Shown here in pieces: positions 55,995-64,000 of a stretch of 64,000 bases of DNA (position 1 is its first letter; every line of letters begins with the position of its first letter). A program made the translations under genes and the position numbers. The notes under the pieces are model-generated. The model was not told the origin of the DNA. It made no database searches and saw only the letters and a program-made list of their open reading frames with translations. Origin of the DNA: Gimesia algae (GTDB taxonomy: Bacteria > Planctomycetota > Planctomycetia > Planctomycetales > Planctomycetaceae); contig NZ_CP036343.1 of assembly GCF_007746795.1 (NCBI RefSeq), forward strand, positions 7,669,250-7,733,249, written 5' to 3'.

Positions 55995-56657
55995 ACCAGC
56001 ATCTCTGACAAATTCGTCTTTTCTTTGCCTTATTTCAGCTCGCATCAATCCGTTATCAAACTCTTTAAACCATTTTATCTGAAAGCCATTGCGATCGAGC
56101 AATGCTGAAGGATTAGTCAACTTCATTGTTTGAATGTCAGCGGCTAATCTGAAGAATAAATACATTGTTTTCACCCATGCGATCGCGCGGCACCGTTGAA
56201 ATCGATTTCCAGTAACCTGAAAATCCGCATATAACCAGTGAGCATCCCGAGTACAGGCTGAGGCAATCTTTGATACAACGTTATTCAGAGTTGCCCCGTT
56301 GAAGACGTCAAGGAAGAAATTAGTTACTACCAAATCATAATTTTGATCGGGCATCACATCGAGAGATAAATCAAGGTGGTAAAATACCATTCTCTCTAAG
56401 CCGGGAAATACATTCATTTGGAACTGTTTTTGAGCGAGATCTAACATTTTTTTACTGGAATCGATGTAATGAATCTCTTCACAGTCACAGTGTTTCAGAA
56501 ATTGAGCCAGGAAGGTTCCATTCCCTTCTCCAATCAGAGCGGCTTTTTTAATCGCTGGCAGGTCGGAAAGAAACGCGGTTCTACAAACCTGCATCTGATC
56601 CCCAAAAACAATTTTTTCCAATCGCTCAAACCAGGGAGCAACTCGGTCAAAATTCAT
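55986..56657 (-). CDS. Class I SAM methyltransferase coupled to a UbiA-like gene
   Basis: From the ATG at 56657 this gives 223 residues; the ATGA at 56654-56657 overlaps the stop of the upstream UbiA-like gene. Motif I is AALIGEGNGTF, and strand 2 ends in IHYIDSSKKMLDLA. Motif IV-like LVVTNFFLDVF and the C-terminal half fit small-molecule methyltransferases. The frame extends to 56699. Acting on the product of the membrane protein is an inference from coupling. Confidence 0.8.
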   Translation of the reverse strand: MNFDRVAPWFERLEKIVFGDQMQVCRTAFLSDLPAIKKAALIGEGNGTFLAQFLKHCDCEEIHYIDSSKKMLDLAQKQFQMNVFPGLERMVFYHLDLSLDVMPDQNYDLVVTNFFLDVFNGATLNNVVSKIASACTRDAHWLYADFQVTGNRFQRCRAIAWVKTMYLFFRLAADIQTMKLTNPSALLDRNGFQIKWFKEFDNGLMRAEIRQRKDEFVRDAGLF

Positions 56658-57589
56658 ATCTGGAAGCTCAAAAAGATACAGGGTGTGAGTAATGCGCAAT
56701 CGGCTAACACTGGTTTAAGACGATAATTTATCGAACTCCGATCAAGCATTAATAATATCAAACTGCTTGAGACCATCGATAGTTCGAACACTGGCAGGGA
56801 ACTCATAGGGATCACACAACTACAGATGACTATCTGGAAGAGGAAGAAACCCGCCAGCAAATATGGGACTTGAAATATTAGATCCGGATGTCTTGTAAAA
56901 AACGATACTTCGCCGGCTTGTCTGTCAGTTTGATATTCCCAACGAGAGATACAAAGACAGTTTAGTGTGCATAAAACGAGAAAACTAAAAAATGACCAGA
57001 TAAAGCTATAATCCCAAGCATGGATCTGTGTCCATATGAAGAAGTGAGTTGCTACTGAAAAAAACAAACCCACCAGAAGCTCTCTGGGGAGAACACCCCT
57101 GCCAAATCCGGGAAGATAAAAACAACTCAGGAAGTAAATTGACAGAACAAAAAATAAGCTAAAGCCCCAAACCAGTTCAGTTGTTGTCAGGGAGTAAAAT
57201 AAACAAATCGCCGAGATGAATGCCAGTATAACCCAACAGACAAATAATGGCGGGAAGTATTCCGAAGTAAAACGGTGCCGCGGCGTTTTATCAGGGACAT
57301 CAGGTATACGTAAACTATCCAGCAACCGGTCTCCCAAATAGGCTAACCATGTAACACTGAATAAGATAAAATAATGCGAGAAATCAATTTTTGTGGAGTA
57401 CAATACTGAAAAACACCAAAGCCAGGCGATTGCTACGAACGGTGCATCTAAGCTTAGTGAATTGAAGAGTAAAAGAATTTTACCTGGAAATTGGCTGACA
57501 TGACTGAAGCTGAGAGAGATTGATCCTAAATAAGGTAACCTCTCGGTAGAAACATTTTCGATCGTCCTGTTTATGAATTTACTTAACAT
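56654..57589 (-). CDS. UbiA-like membrane protein
   Basis: From the ATG at 57589 this gives 311 residues; the frame is open to 57838 but the extra N-terminus is Cys/His-rich and unlike protein. About eight membrane segments are visible. The first Asp-rich motif is WLAYLGDRLLDSLR, where UbiA prenyltransferases have N-D-x-x-D, and DRSSINYRLKPVLAD lies in the last part. The sequence is divergent, and the substrate could be a prenyl chain or another lipid. Coupled to a methyltransferase. Confidence 0.6.
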   Translation of the reverse strand: MLSKFINRTIENVSTERLPYLGSISLSFSHVSQFPGKILLLFNSLSLDAPFVAIAWLWCFSVLYSTKIDFSHYFILFSVTWLAYLGDRLLDSLRIPDVPDKTPRHRFTSEYFPPLFVCWVILAFISAICLFYSLTTTELVWGFSLFFVLSIYFLSCFYLPGFGRGVLPRELLVGLFFSVATHFFIWTQIHAWDYSFIWSFFSFLVLCTLNCLCISRWEYQTDRQAGEVSFFTRHPDLIFQVPYLLAGFFLFQIVICSCVIPMSSLPVFELSMVSSSLILLMLDRSSINYRLKPVLADCALLTPCIFLSFQI

Positions 57590-57969
57590 CTGACAAGAAA
57601 ATAACTTCTGACTATATTGGCCGATATAAATATTCCGGAACACCGCATAATTTATTGACTGCGCGCTTGTTAAGATTCGTAATAATGTTATTAAAGCCAA
57701 CGGGGCACAGTTTCCATAGTGATAAAATGTACTAAACCTGTGTGGAAGCTGGAATATTATCAGATGTTGAAACAGATACGAATCTTTGAATAGAGTATAA
57801 TCCTGTCTTTCAGAAAGAATGCAGCTGTAGCATTCCATTAAATCGACGGAGTTTCAACGACATATATAATCGGTCCGTATCATAAGCGAGACACGATCCC
57901 CCACGCCAATTCCAAAAATATTTTACTTGTGGAATTGTGGTATATGAATTCAGTTTCAGGATATTAAGA

Positions 57970-58386
57970 ATGCCCTTAAAAACGGGAACCGTCGAAGAGC
58001 CGAAGCTCGATTTGACTCCAATGATTGATATTGTTTTCTTACTGATTATTTTCTTTATGGTTGGTACTCAGTTTACAGAGATGGAACGCCAGTACGATAT
58101 TAAGCTTCCCACTGTAACTGATGCGAAACCTTTATCAAATCTGCCCGATGACATCATTGTAAATGTACAACAAGATGGTGAAATTTCGATTAACGGTGAG
58201 AAGAAAAGTTTGGCCGAACTGGAATCTCTCCTGAAAACATCCATTCAAATTTTCCCGGGACAATCTGTAGTAATCAGGGGAGATTCAACAGGACCTTATC
58301 AAAATGTGATGAATATCCTGGAGATCTGCCATCGTGTAAAAATACGTTCTGTCTCTTTGGCAAATCGATTAAGAGACGATTCATAA
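57970..58386 (+). CDS. ExbD/TolR-family biopolymer transport protein
   Basis: From the ATG at 57970 this gives 138 residues (the frame extends to a GTG at 57937). Leading residues LDLTPMIDIVFLLIIFFMVG contain the conserved membrane Asp of the proton channel, and a periplasmic ExbD domain follows (VVIRGDSTGPYQNVMNILEICH). No ExbB/MotA-type partner gene is adjacent. One base separates its stop from the next start, so the two genes are likely coupled. Confidence 0.88.
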   Translation: MPLKTGTVEEPKLDLTPMIDIVFLLIIFFMVGTQFTEMERQYDIKLPTVTDAKPLSNLPDDIIVNVQQDGEISINGEKKSLAELESLLKTSIQIFPGQSVVIRGDSTGPYQNVMNILEICHRVKIRSVSLANRLRDDS

Positions 58387-58387
58387 C

Positions 58388-60637
58388 ATGAATAATCGCA
58401 TTCATAATTTGATCGAAAAGGTCCTGGCTGGTCGAGATATTACCTTCGATCAGATTCTATGGGGATTTTTAATTTTAGCAGCGGTCTTTGCATCAATACA
58501 TCTGCTTTCGATGCTGGTCACGCGCTGGGGTGATCGAAATGCCTCATCGAAAGCGCTATTATTTTCAATCATCGTTCATTTGTCTTTATCACTCGGAGTT
58601 GTAACCTTCTGGCCGGAGCATGCGCCAAACTCACTGGCTAAAACAGAACCGGTACAGGAAAAAGATGATATCACACTCAATTTGACAGAGAGTACAGAAA
58701 CGATAAAAAATAAGCAGTCAGGCAACTCACCTGTCTGGGAAAAACTGGCACCTCCCCAAAAACAGGAATTATCCCGCATCGATTTGAGTCGGCCGGAGTT
58801 TACTCCCCTGTCTGCTCCACCAGAAAAAGAACAACCTCCGGAAATATCAGAAATGCCCATGCCGGATGTTGTTTCGAAATCTGATTTACCGGTCGCTCCA
58901 TCGAAAGTAAACATAGAAAGTGTCAGTCAGAAACGCATACAGTCTCAGGCACCTCTGGAAATTACAGATACAACTGCTGAGTCACGATCAGAAGTCTCAG
59001 TACCTTCGACATCTAATACTCGCAGTAAAATGATCCGTAGTGGTCAGTTCAACCAGCAACTGGAACGTCAATCGACTCCAGGAGCCGTTGATCGCATACA
59101 GCCTTCATTCAGTGCCCAGAATAAAACTATGGCGTTAAATGCCCAAACCGATCCTCAGTCAGTTTTAGAACGAAATGCAACAGATTCGAGGTTGTCGAAG
59201 AGAACTGGCCCTGCCCCATCAAATCTGAAAATGAATACGACAGGAGTGGAAACCACTGAACCCAGTGAAACAAGTTCAAACGTCGCACCGACAGAACCTC
59301 GTTTTGCCAGAAGAAAAACGCGTACAAAGCGATCTGTATCAGATGGGACGATTCAGCGTTCCGCACCTCAAACACCTGCGGGACAAGCCAACCCTGACTC
59401 GGATCGTATGCTTGCAGAAAGAAGTGCACTGCCACTCACGATGAGTCGAAAAGGACCTCAACCCGATGCATTTCGACCTAACTTTGATGCTGTTTCTAAC
59501 CGGACTAAAGCAAATATTCCTGCAACATACAGGCTGAGGAATCTGTCAAAGAGGAAAGAAATTGCCCAAAAGTTTGGAGGCACAGAAGAATCGGAACGGG
59601 CGGTCGAATCGAGTTTGAAGTGGTTAGCCAATCATCAGGAACGGGCGGGATACTGGGATGCAAATCGGTTTGGCGCAGGTAAAGTCAAAATTGATGAACA
59701 GGGAATCGATCGGCGCAATGCAGGAGTGCAGGCAGATGCAGGTCTCACAGCTCTTTCAATCTTAGCATTTCTAGGTGCTGGTTACACACAGGAAGAAGGT
59801 CTGTATGCTGACAATTTGAATCGCGCGATTCAGTGGATGGTAAAACAACAGAATTCCAATGGTTTTCTGGGTGGAAATGCAACTCATTATGCCCGTATGT
59901 ACTCACATGCTATGGCTACCTATGCGCTGGCAGAAGCTTATGGCTTACAGAATGATCCGAAGTCAAATCCGCAGTTGCGAGAAAGTATAGCTCGGGCTGT
60001 CGCTTATATTGTTGAGAATCAGAACCCATATGATGGTGGCTGGCGTTATGTCAAAGGCCAGAAAAGCGATATGAGCATGTTTGGCTGGCAATTAATGGCT
60101 TTGAAGAGTGCTGAAATTGCCGGCATTCCTATTCCCTCTGATTCCAAACAGTTGATGGTTAAATTTCTCAAAGATCGCAGCATGGGAAAGAATGATGGTT
60201 TAGCCACCTATCGCCTGGTTGAACCCGCTACCCCCCCCACTCCGGCGATGACAGCAGAGTCCCTGTTCTGCAAGCAGATGCTGGGAATCCGCCGAGATAA
60301 TCCCTCGTGTCGTGAAGCCGTGCAGTTTATTTCTGAACGGCCTCCGCGTCGTTCGGAACACAACCTCTACTACTGGTACTATGGAACGCTGGCCATGTAT
60401 CAATATGGTGGAAATCCATGGCGGGAATGGAATGAAGACTTGAGAGAACTCTTGATTTCAGAACAAATCACTCAAGGCGAAAATACGGGTAGTTGGGATC
60501 CGCGACCACCTTGGGGGCCATATGGTGGGCGACTCTACGCAACGACCTTGAGCACACTCTGTCTGGAAGTCTACTATCGGTTCTTACCACTCTACCAGAT
60601 GGGAGGCCGTTATGATGATGAAGGCACCCCGAACTGA
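58388..60637 (+). CDS. Membrane-anchored protein with squalene-cyclase-like toroid domain
   Basis: This is a 749-residue protein. Two membrane segments lie at about residues 22-45 and 56-75. A disordered Pro/Ser/Glu-rich region runs from about 80 to 385. The C-terminal domain (about 395-740) has repeats of the prenyltransferase/squalene-oxidase type with Q-x-x-x-G-x-W-like blocks (SLKWLANHQERAGYW, QWMVKQQNSNGFLGG, ENQNPYDGGWRYVKG). Catalytic DxDD of squalene cyclases was not seen, so it may be a carbohydrate- or lipid-binding relative. The anchor plus long disordered arm next to an ExbD gene is TonB-like in layout. Confidence 0.75.
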   Translation: MNNRIHNLIEKVLAGRDITFDQILWGFLILAAVFASIHLLSMLVTRWGDRNASSKALLFSIIVHLSLSLGVVTFWPEHAPNSLAKTEPVQEKDDITLNLTESTETIKNKQSGNSPVWEKLAPPQKQELSRIDLSRPEFTPLSAPPEKEQPPEISEMPMPDVVSKSDLPVAPSKVNIESVSQKRIQSQAPLEITDTTAESRSEVSVPSTSNTRSKMIRSGQFNQQLERQSTPGAVDRIQPSFSAQNKTMALNAQTDPQSVLERNATDSRLSKRTGPAPSNLKMNTTGVETTEPSETSSNVAPTEPRFARRKTRTKRSVSDGTIQRSAPQTPAGQANPDSDRMLAERSALPLTMSRKGPQPDAFRPNFDAVSNRTKANIPATYRLRNLSKRKEIAQKFGGTEESERAVESSLKWLANHQERAGYWDANRFGAGKVKIDEQGIDRRNAGVQADAGLTALSILAFLGAGYTQEEGLYADNLNRAIQWMVKQQNSNGFLGGNATHYARMYSHAMATYALAEAYGLQNDPKSNPQLRESIARAVAYIVENQNPYDGGWRYVKGQKSDMSMFGWQLMALKSAEIAGIPIPSDSKQLMVKFLKDRSMGKNDGLATYRLVEPATPPTPAMTAESLFCKQMLGIRRDNPSCREAVQFISERPPRRSEHNLYYWYYGTLAMYQYGGNPWREWNEDLRELLISEQITQGENTGSWDPRPPWGPYGGRLYATTLSTLCLEVYYRFLPLYQMGGRYDDEGTPN

Positions 60638-60768
60638 CCTGTAAAAATACTGATTGAAAAATAGGGCAATATCTCTATTTCACTTTTTCGAGCTGGCATC
60701 CATCTAAGTAAGAAATAAGTTAATTGAATTACCGAAATGAAACACCTAGCGACAGAATATATTGATCA

Positions 60769-62283
60769 ATGAATACTTCTACAAAAGCATATGAGCAACT
60801 TCTTATCAGACTTAAACAGGCATCATTATTGGCCTCCTGCTCAGCGGTTCTGGAATGGGATGAGCAGACCTGCCTGCCTCCCGAAGGTGCTGAACATCGT
60901 GCCAATCAACTAGCATTAATGGCTGGACTGGTTCATGAGCAAGCTACCAATACTGAAATTGGAGATCTCTTGGAAGAACTGGAGTCAAATTCTGCATGGG
61001 ATGAAGATTCCTACGAACAGGCCAATATCAGAGAATCACGTCATGAATACGACCGCGTGACAAAACTCCCGCGTCGTCTGGTGGAAGAGCTTTCCAGGGT
61101 TGGAACGCTTTCTCATCATGCCTGGGTGGCGGCACGAAAACAAAACAGCTTCAACGACTTCTTACCCTGGTTGGAACAGATGATTGACCTGAAACGCGAG
61201 CAGGCATCAGCAATCGGATTTGAAGGAAATCAGGCCTATGATGCCTTGCTAGACGAATATGAACCAGGTGCAACTTCTGAGTTGATCGAGCAGGCATTTC
61301 TCCCATTACGAAAAGAACTGGTCAAACTGGTTGCAGAGATTCAGAACTCGGGAGTGACACCTGATATTTCAATTCTGACTAGAAGCTACCCTATCGATAA
61401 ACAACGGGAGTTCAGCCTCGACGCCGCAGAAAAAATTGGATTTAATTTTGAAGCCGGTCGGCTGGATATCGCAGCACACCCCTTTTGCAGTGGGATCGGC
61501 CCTGGAGATTGTCGCCTGACAACACGATATGACGAACATCACTTTCCCGGTGCATTTTTTGGAACACTCCATGAAGCAGGGCATGGAATCTATGAACAAG
61601 GTCTGAGAAAGGAATTCTTTGGCACTCCTGCCGGAAACTCAACATCATTGGGAATTCACGAATCGCAGTCGCGGATGTGGGAGAATCTGATTGGACGTAG
61701 TCGAGCGTTCTGGAATGTGTTCTATCAACCGGCGCAGGAAATGTTTCCCGAAGCATTATCGACTGTCAAGATCGATGATTTTTATCGAGCGATTAATGAT
61801 GTCCGCCCGTCATTTATACGCGTTGAAGCGGATGAAGTGACTTACAATCTACATATCATGTTACGTTTCGAATTAGAAAAGGCTCTGATCTCGGGAGATT
61901 TAAGTCCCGTTGATTTAGAGGCAGCCTGGAACGAAAAATTTAAGGAGTACTTTAATCTCACACCAGACACACCTGCACATGGATGCCTGCAAGATGTCCA
62001 TTGGAGCGCTGGATTGATTGGGTATTTTCCTACTTACGCTTTGGGAAACATGTATGCTGCTCACTTCTATCAGACTGCAGAAAACGAGCTGGGTGATCTG
62101 AATCATTTGATTGAGGCCAGAGATTTTTCTTCACTCAAAAACTGGCTCAACCAGAATATTCATAGACACGGTAAGCGGTATCGTGCTAATCGACTGGTCG
62201 AAGTTGTCACTGGAAATACGCTTTCTCATTTACCTTTAATGAATCAACTTAAACAGAAATATAGCGAACTCTATAATCTGTAA
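60769..62283 (+). CDS. M32-family carboxypeptidase (Taq-type)
   Basis: This 504-residue protein is full length for M32. The zinc motif is HEAGH (His268-Glu269-His272), and the third ligand region lies in the following helix (SLGIHESQSRMWEN). Further M32 blocks are seen: DVRPSFIRVEADEVTYNLHI and GCLQDVHWSAGLIGYFPTY. It removes C-terminal residues from peptides in the cytoplasm. The start at 60769 gives the usual N-terminus (about 20 residues before SLLASCSAVLEWDEQT). Confidence 0.94.
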   Translation: MNTSTKAYEQLLIRLKQASLLASCSAVLEWDEQTCLPPEGAEHRANQLALMAGLVHEQATNTEIGDLLEELESNSAWDEDSYEQANIRESRHEYDRVTKLPRRLVEELSRVGTLSHHAWVAARKQNSFNDFLPWLEQMIDLKREQASAIGFEGNQAYDALLDEYEPGATSELIEQAFLPLRKELVKLVAEIQNSGVTPDISILTRSYPIDKQREFSLDAAEKIGFNFEAGRLDIAAHPFCSGIGPGDCRLTTRYDEHHFPGAFFGTLHEAGHGIYEQGLRKEFFGTPAGNSTSLGIHESQSRMWENLIGRSRAFWNVFYQPAQEMFPEALSTVKIDDFYRAINDVRPSFIRVEADEVTYNLHIMLRFELEKALISGDLSPVDLEAAWNEKFKEYFNLTPDTPAHGCLQDVHWSAGLIGYFPTYALGNMYAAHFYQTAENELGDLNHLIEARDFSSLKNWLNQNIHRHGKRYRANRLVEVVTGNTLSHLPLMNQLKQKYSELYNL

Positions 62284-62315
62284 TCGATTAAAGAATTGTG
62301 CTGGAAAACAACTCA

Positions 62316-62879
62316 ATGTCAAATCAGAGTATGAAAAAAGATTTCACGATCGCGCTCCTAATGGTTGTGGCTGGAATGATTCTATTCACTGTCTGGCTAG
62401 GCTATGGCTTGAATGGCAATCGCCGAGCCTCTCAAAATCTGCCACTGTTAACTGTGGGAGAAACGGCCCCTCCGCTGAAGGCTGAGGGATGGGTAAATGG
62501 CAATCCCCATCAGGATAACTTTCTTGAAGGAAAAGTCATCGTCGTTGATGCATGGGCAACATGGTGTGGCCCCTGCCGAGTGGAAGCGCCGCATATGGTT
62601 GAAGTTTATAATAAATTCAAGGATCAGAAGGTTGCTTTTATCGGCCTCACTTCTGACAGGGAAGATCTGCTTCCCAAGATTAAGGAATGGTTATCTGAAA
62701 CAGGAATTACCTGGCCTAATGGCTACGGAGCCGTTGATTCTCTGAACGCTTTCAAGGCAGAGTTCATTCCTCAAGTGTGGGTGATCGGCATTGATGGAAA
62801 AATTGTCTGGAATGAGAATTCGAGATCTAGCGAATCTCTTGAAGAGGGAATACAGCGGGCTTTGAATCAGAGTAATTAA
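62316..62879 (+). CDS. Membrane-anchored TlpA-like thioredoxin
   Basis: From the ATG at 62316 this gives 187 residues; upstream GTG 62298 is also in frame. One membrane segment lies near the start (about residues 11-30). The thioredoxin domain has the redox site WATWCGPCR (about residues 81-89) and the cis-Pro block FIPQVWVIG. TlpA/ResA-type proteins reduce or isomerise disulfides outside the cytoplasm, often in cytochrome c maturation. It is encoded 32 bases after the M32 gene. Confidence 0.9.
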   Translation: MSNQSMKKDFTIALLMVVAGMILFTVWLGYGLNGNRRASQNLPLLTVGETAPPLKAEGWVNGNPHQDNFLEGKVIVVDAWATWCGPCRVEAPHMVEVYNKFKDQKVAFIGLTSDREDLLPKIKEWLSETGITWPNGYGAVDSLNAFKAEFIPQVWVIGIDGKIVWNENSRSSESLEEGIQRALNQSN

Positions 62880-62925
62880 TCAGAAAGGACTTCTTCATTC
62901 AATTAAGCTTACAATTGATTCTGGA

Positions 62926-63765
62926 ATGATGAAACCGAAAGACTGTAATATGAATCAGAAACTGGTGGAGCAGAATGTAAATGGAATCCGTATGCGGACG
63001 CTGATCGCTGGATCTGGGCCTCCCCTGCTCCTGGTACATGGATTTCCTCTAAGCCACGAGATGTGGCTTCCACAAATCATGCATTTTCAATCCCGTTATA
63101 CTGTAATCGCTCCCGATCTACGCGGATTTGGCGATACAGATATTTCTACCGGGGTTGTAACTATGGAACAGCATGCTCGGGATCTAAACTCTCTTTTGCA
63201 GGCTTTGAAAATTGAAGACCCTGTTTCCTATTGCGGACTCTCCATGGGTGGCTATATCGCCTGGGAATTCTGGAAGCATTTCGCTGATCGATTGCATGCC
63301 TTGATTCTGTGTGATACTCGAGCGGATGCGGACTCTGATGAAGGAGTCAATAATCGCCTGAAGATGGCTGATCTCGTTCTCAGGCATGGTCCGGAAGCGA
63401 TTTCAACAGCTATGATACCGAACCTGATCAGTGAATCCAGTCAACAAAGGCAACCACATCTTTCCAAGAACCTTGTTTCTATGATTGAAGCGACGAACAG
63501 AGAGGGAATTGCCGCCAGCCAGAAAGGTATGGCAGCACGTTCCGATTTTTCCAATCAGATCAAAAACATTCGAATTCCGACTTTGTTCATCGGAGGGAGT
63601 GAAGATCGCTTAACTCCCCCTGAGGTAATGAATTGGATGAGTTCTCAAGTTCCGGAATCAAAATATTCCGAAGTGAGTAATGTAGGACACATGGCTCCAA
63701 TGGAAGCTCCAGAAGCAGTGAATCAGATGATGGATGACTTTCTTACCGCCGGGGCGAATGCCTGA
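62926..63765 (+). CDS. Alpha/beta hydrolase fold protein
   Basis: This 279-residue protein has an HG oxyanion block (LLLVHGFPLSHEMW), the nucleophile elbow GLSMGGY, an acid in LFIGGSEDRLTPPEV and the His in NVGHMAPME. It resembles 3-oxoadipate enol-lactonase/esterase-type enzymes. An internal ATG at 62950 is an alternative start. It follows the TlpA gene by 46 bases. Confidence 0.9.
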   Translation: MMKPKDCNMNQKLVEQNVNGIRMRTLIAGSGPPLLLVHGFPLSHEMWLPQIMHFQSRYTVIAPDLRGFGDTDISTGVVTMEQHARDLNSLLQALKIEDPVSYCGLSMGGYIAWEFWKHFADRLHALILCDTRADADSDEGVNNRLKMADLVLRHGPEAISTAMIPNLISESSQQRQPHLSKNLVSMIEATNREGIAASQKGMAARSDFSNQIKNIRIPTLFIGGSEDRLTPPEVMNWMSSQVPESKYSEVSNVGHMAPMEAPEAVNQMMDDFLTAGANA

Positions 63766-63893
63766 TATTATCTTGTGGAAAAGCCTTTAAGACTGTGTCC
63801 AGTTTTACTGTAGCGTCTCCAGATCCGTTTGAACCGAGTATATTAGATTGAGTGACGCTATGGTCAAATGTGATGGAGATTGGCGTGTAAAGC

Positions 63894-64000
63894 GGACCCA
63901 CTTTGGCGCGGAAATGGGACCCACCTGGGGTTGGGTTAACCACGTGGGGTAACGTGGTGGTCAGTATGCCAAAGTGTGGAAGCGACTCAGGCTTTTTTGC
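63894..64000. repeat. Possible insertion-sequence edge with short direct repeats
   Basis: GGACCCAC occurs at 63894-63901 and again at 63917-63924, followed by two ACGTGG words, in a compositionally distinct end of the window. Subterminal repeats of this type are seen at ends of IS21-like elements. The transposase, if any, lies beyond the window. Low confidence; the 128 bases before it show no gene. Confidence 0.25.

Noticed and set aside
63743..63943. 66-codon minus-strand frame at the right end
   Set aside because: It overlaps the 3' end of the hydrolase gene and has no recognisable protein pattern; the region is better described as a possible repeat-bearing element edge.

Overview
The window reads as a Planctomycetes chromosome segment, most like the Gimesia/Planctomycetaceae group. 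The grounds are a PVC-type dehydrogenase/HEAT/cytochrome c protein beside a Cys-type sulfatase, a Tat-exported Gfo/Idh/MocA oxidoreductase, a lone ExbD next to a squalene-cyclase-fold protein, and many large proteins with planctomycete-style signal peptides and no recognisable family. The assignment is inferred from gene content only.

Layout. (1) 1-10.4 kb is host sequence: sulfatase (cut by the window edge), PVC cytochrome protein, a LexA-type DNA-binding domain fused to a CsrA-like domain, two unrecognised coiled-coil proteins, a Tat oxidoreductase, a frameshifted membrane protein and an HEIGH metallopeptidase. (2) 10.5-39.0 kb is a siphovirus-type (HK97-like) virion gene cluster on the minus strand. 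In transcription order it holds terminase, portal, prohead protease, major capsid, connectors, tail terminator candidates, tail tube, G/GT tail chaperones with a canonical -1 slippery heptamer, tape measure, distal tail and hub/fibre genes, and finally a double-domain glycosyltransferase and two methyltransferases. No integrase, repressor, replication or lysis gene was recognised. Three host-type genes (YkgJ-family protein, PLP aminotransferase, sodium:solute symporter) sit between portal and protease. Two small membrane-protein genes sit on the opposite strand between the chaperones and the tape measure. The cluster is either a domesticated or gene-transfer-agent-like particle locus or a split prophage remnant. 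(3) 39.3-64 kb is host sequence: esterases, asnS, an ABC permease broken by an in-frame stop, cheB, a hybrid histidine kinase, tsaC/sua5, an S41 protease, csrA with a possible sigma-54 promoter, a UbiA-like/methyltransferase pair, exbD plus a TonB-like squalene-cyclase-fold protein, an M32 carboxypeptidase, a TlpA-like thioredoxin and an alpha/beta hydrolase. The last 100 bases may be the edge of an insertion sequence.

How the genes work together. The virion genes form an almost complete head-and-tail assembly line, and many tail-module junctions overlap by 1-4 bases, which suggests translational coupling. By eye the tail half (about 10.5-27.9 kb) is richer in GC than the head half (28-39 kb), which resembles the flanking host genes. 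Two CsrA-type RNA-binding domains occur in the window, one as a normal csrA and one as the output half of the LexA fusion. The fusion is the most unusual single gene seen here.
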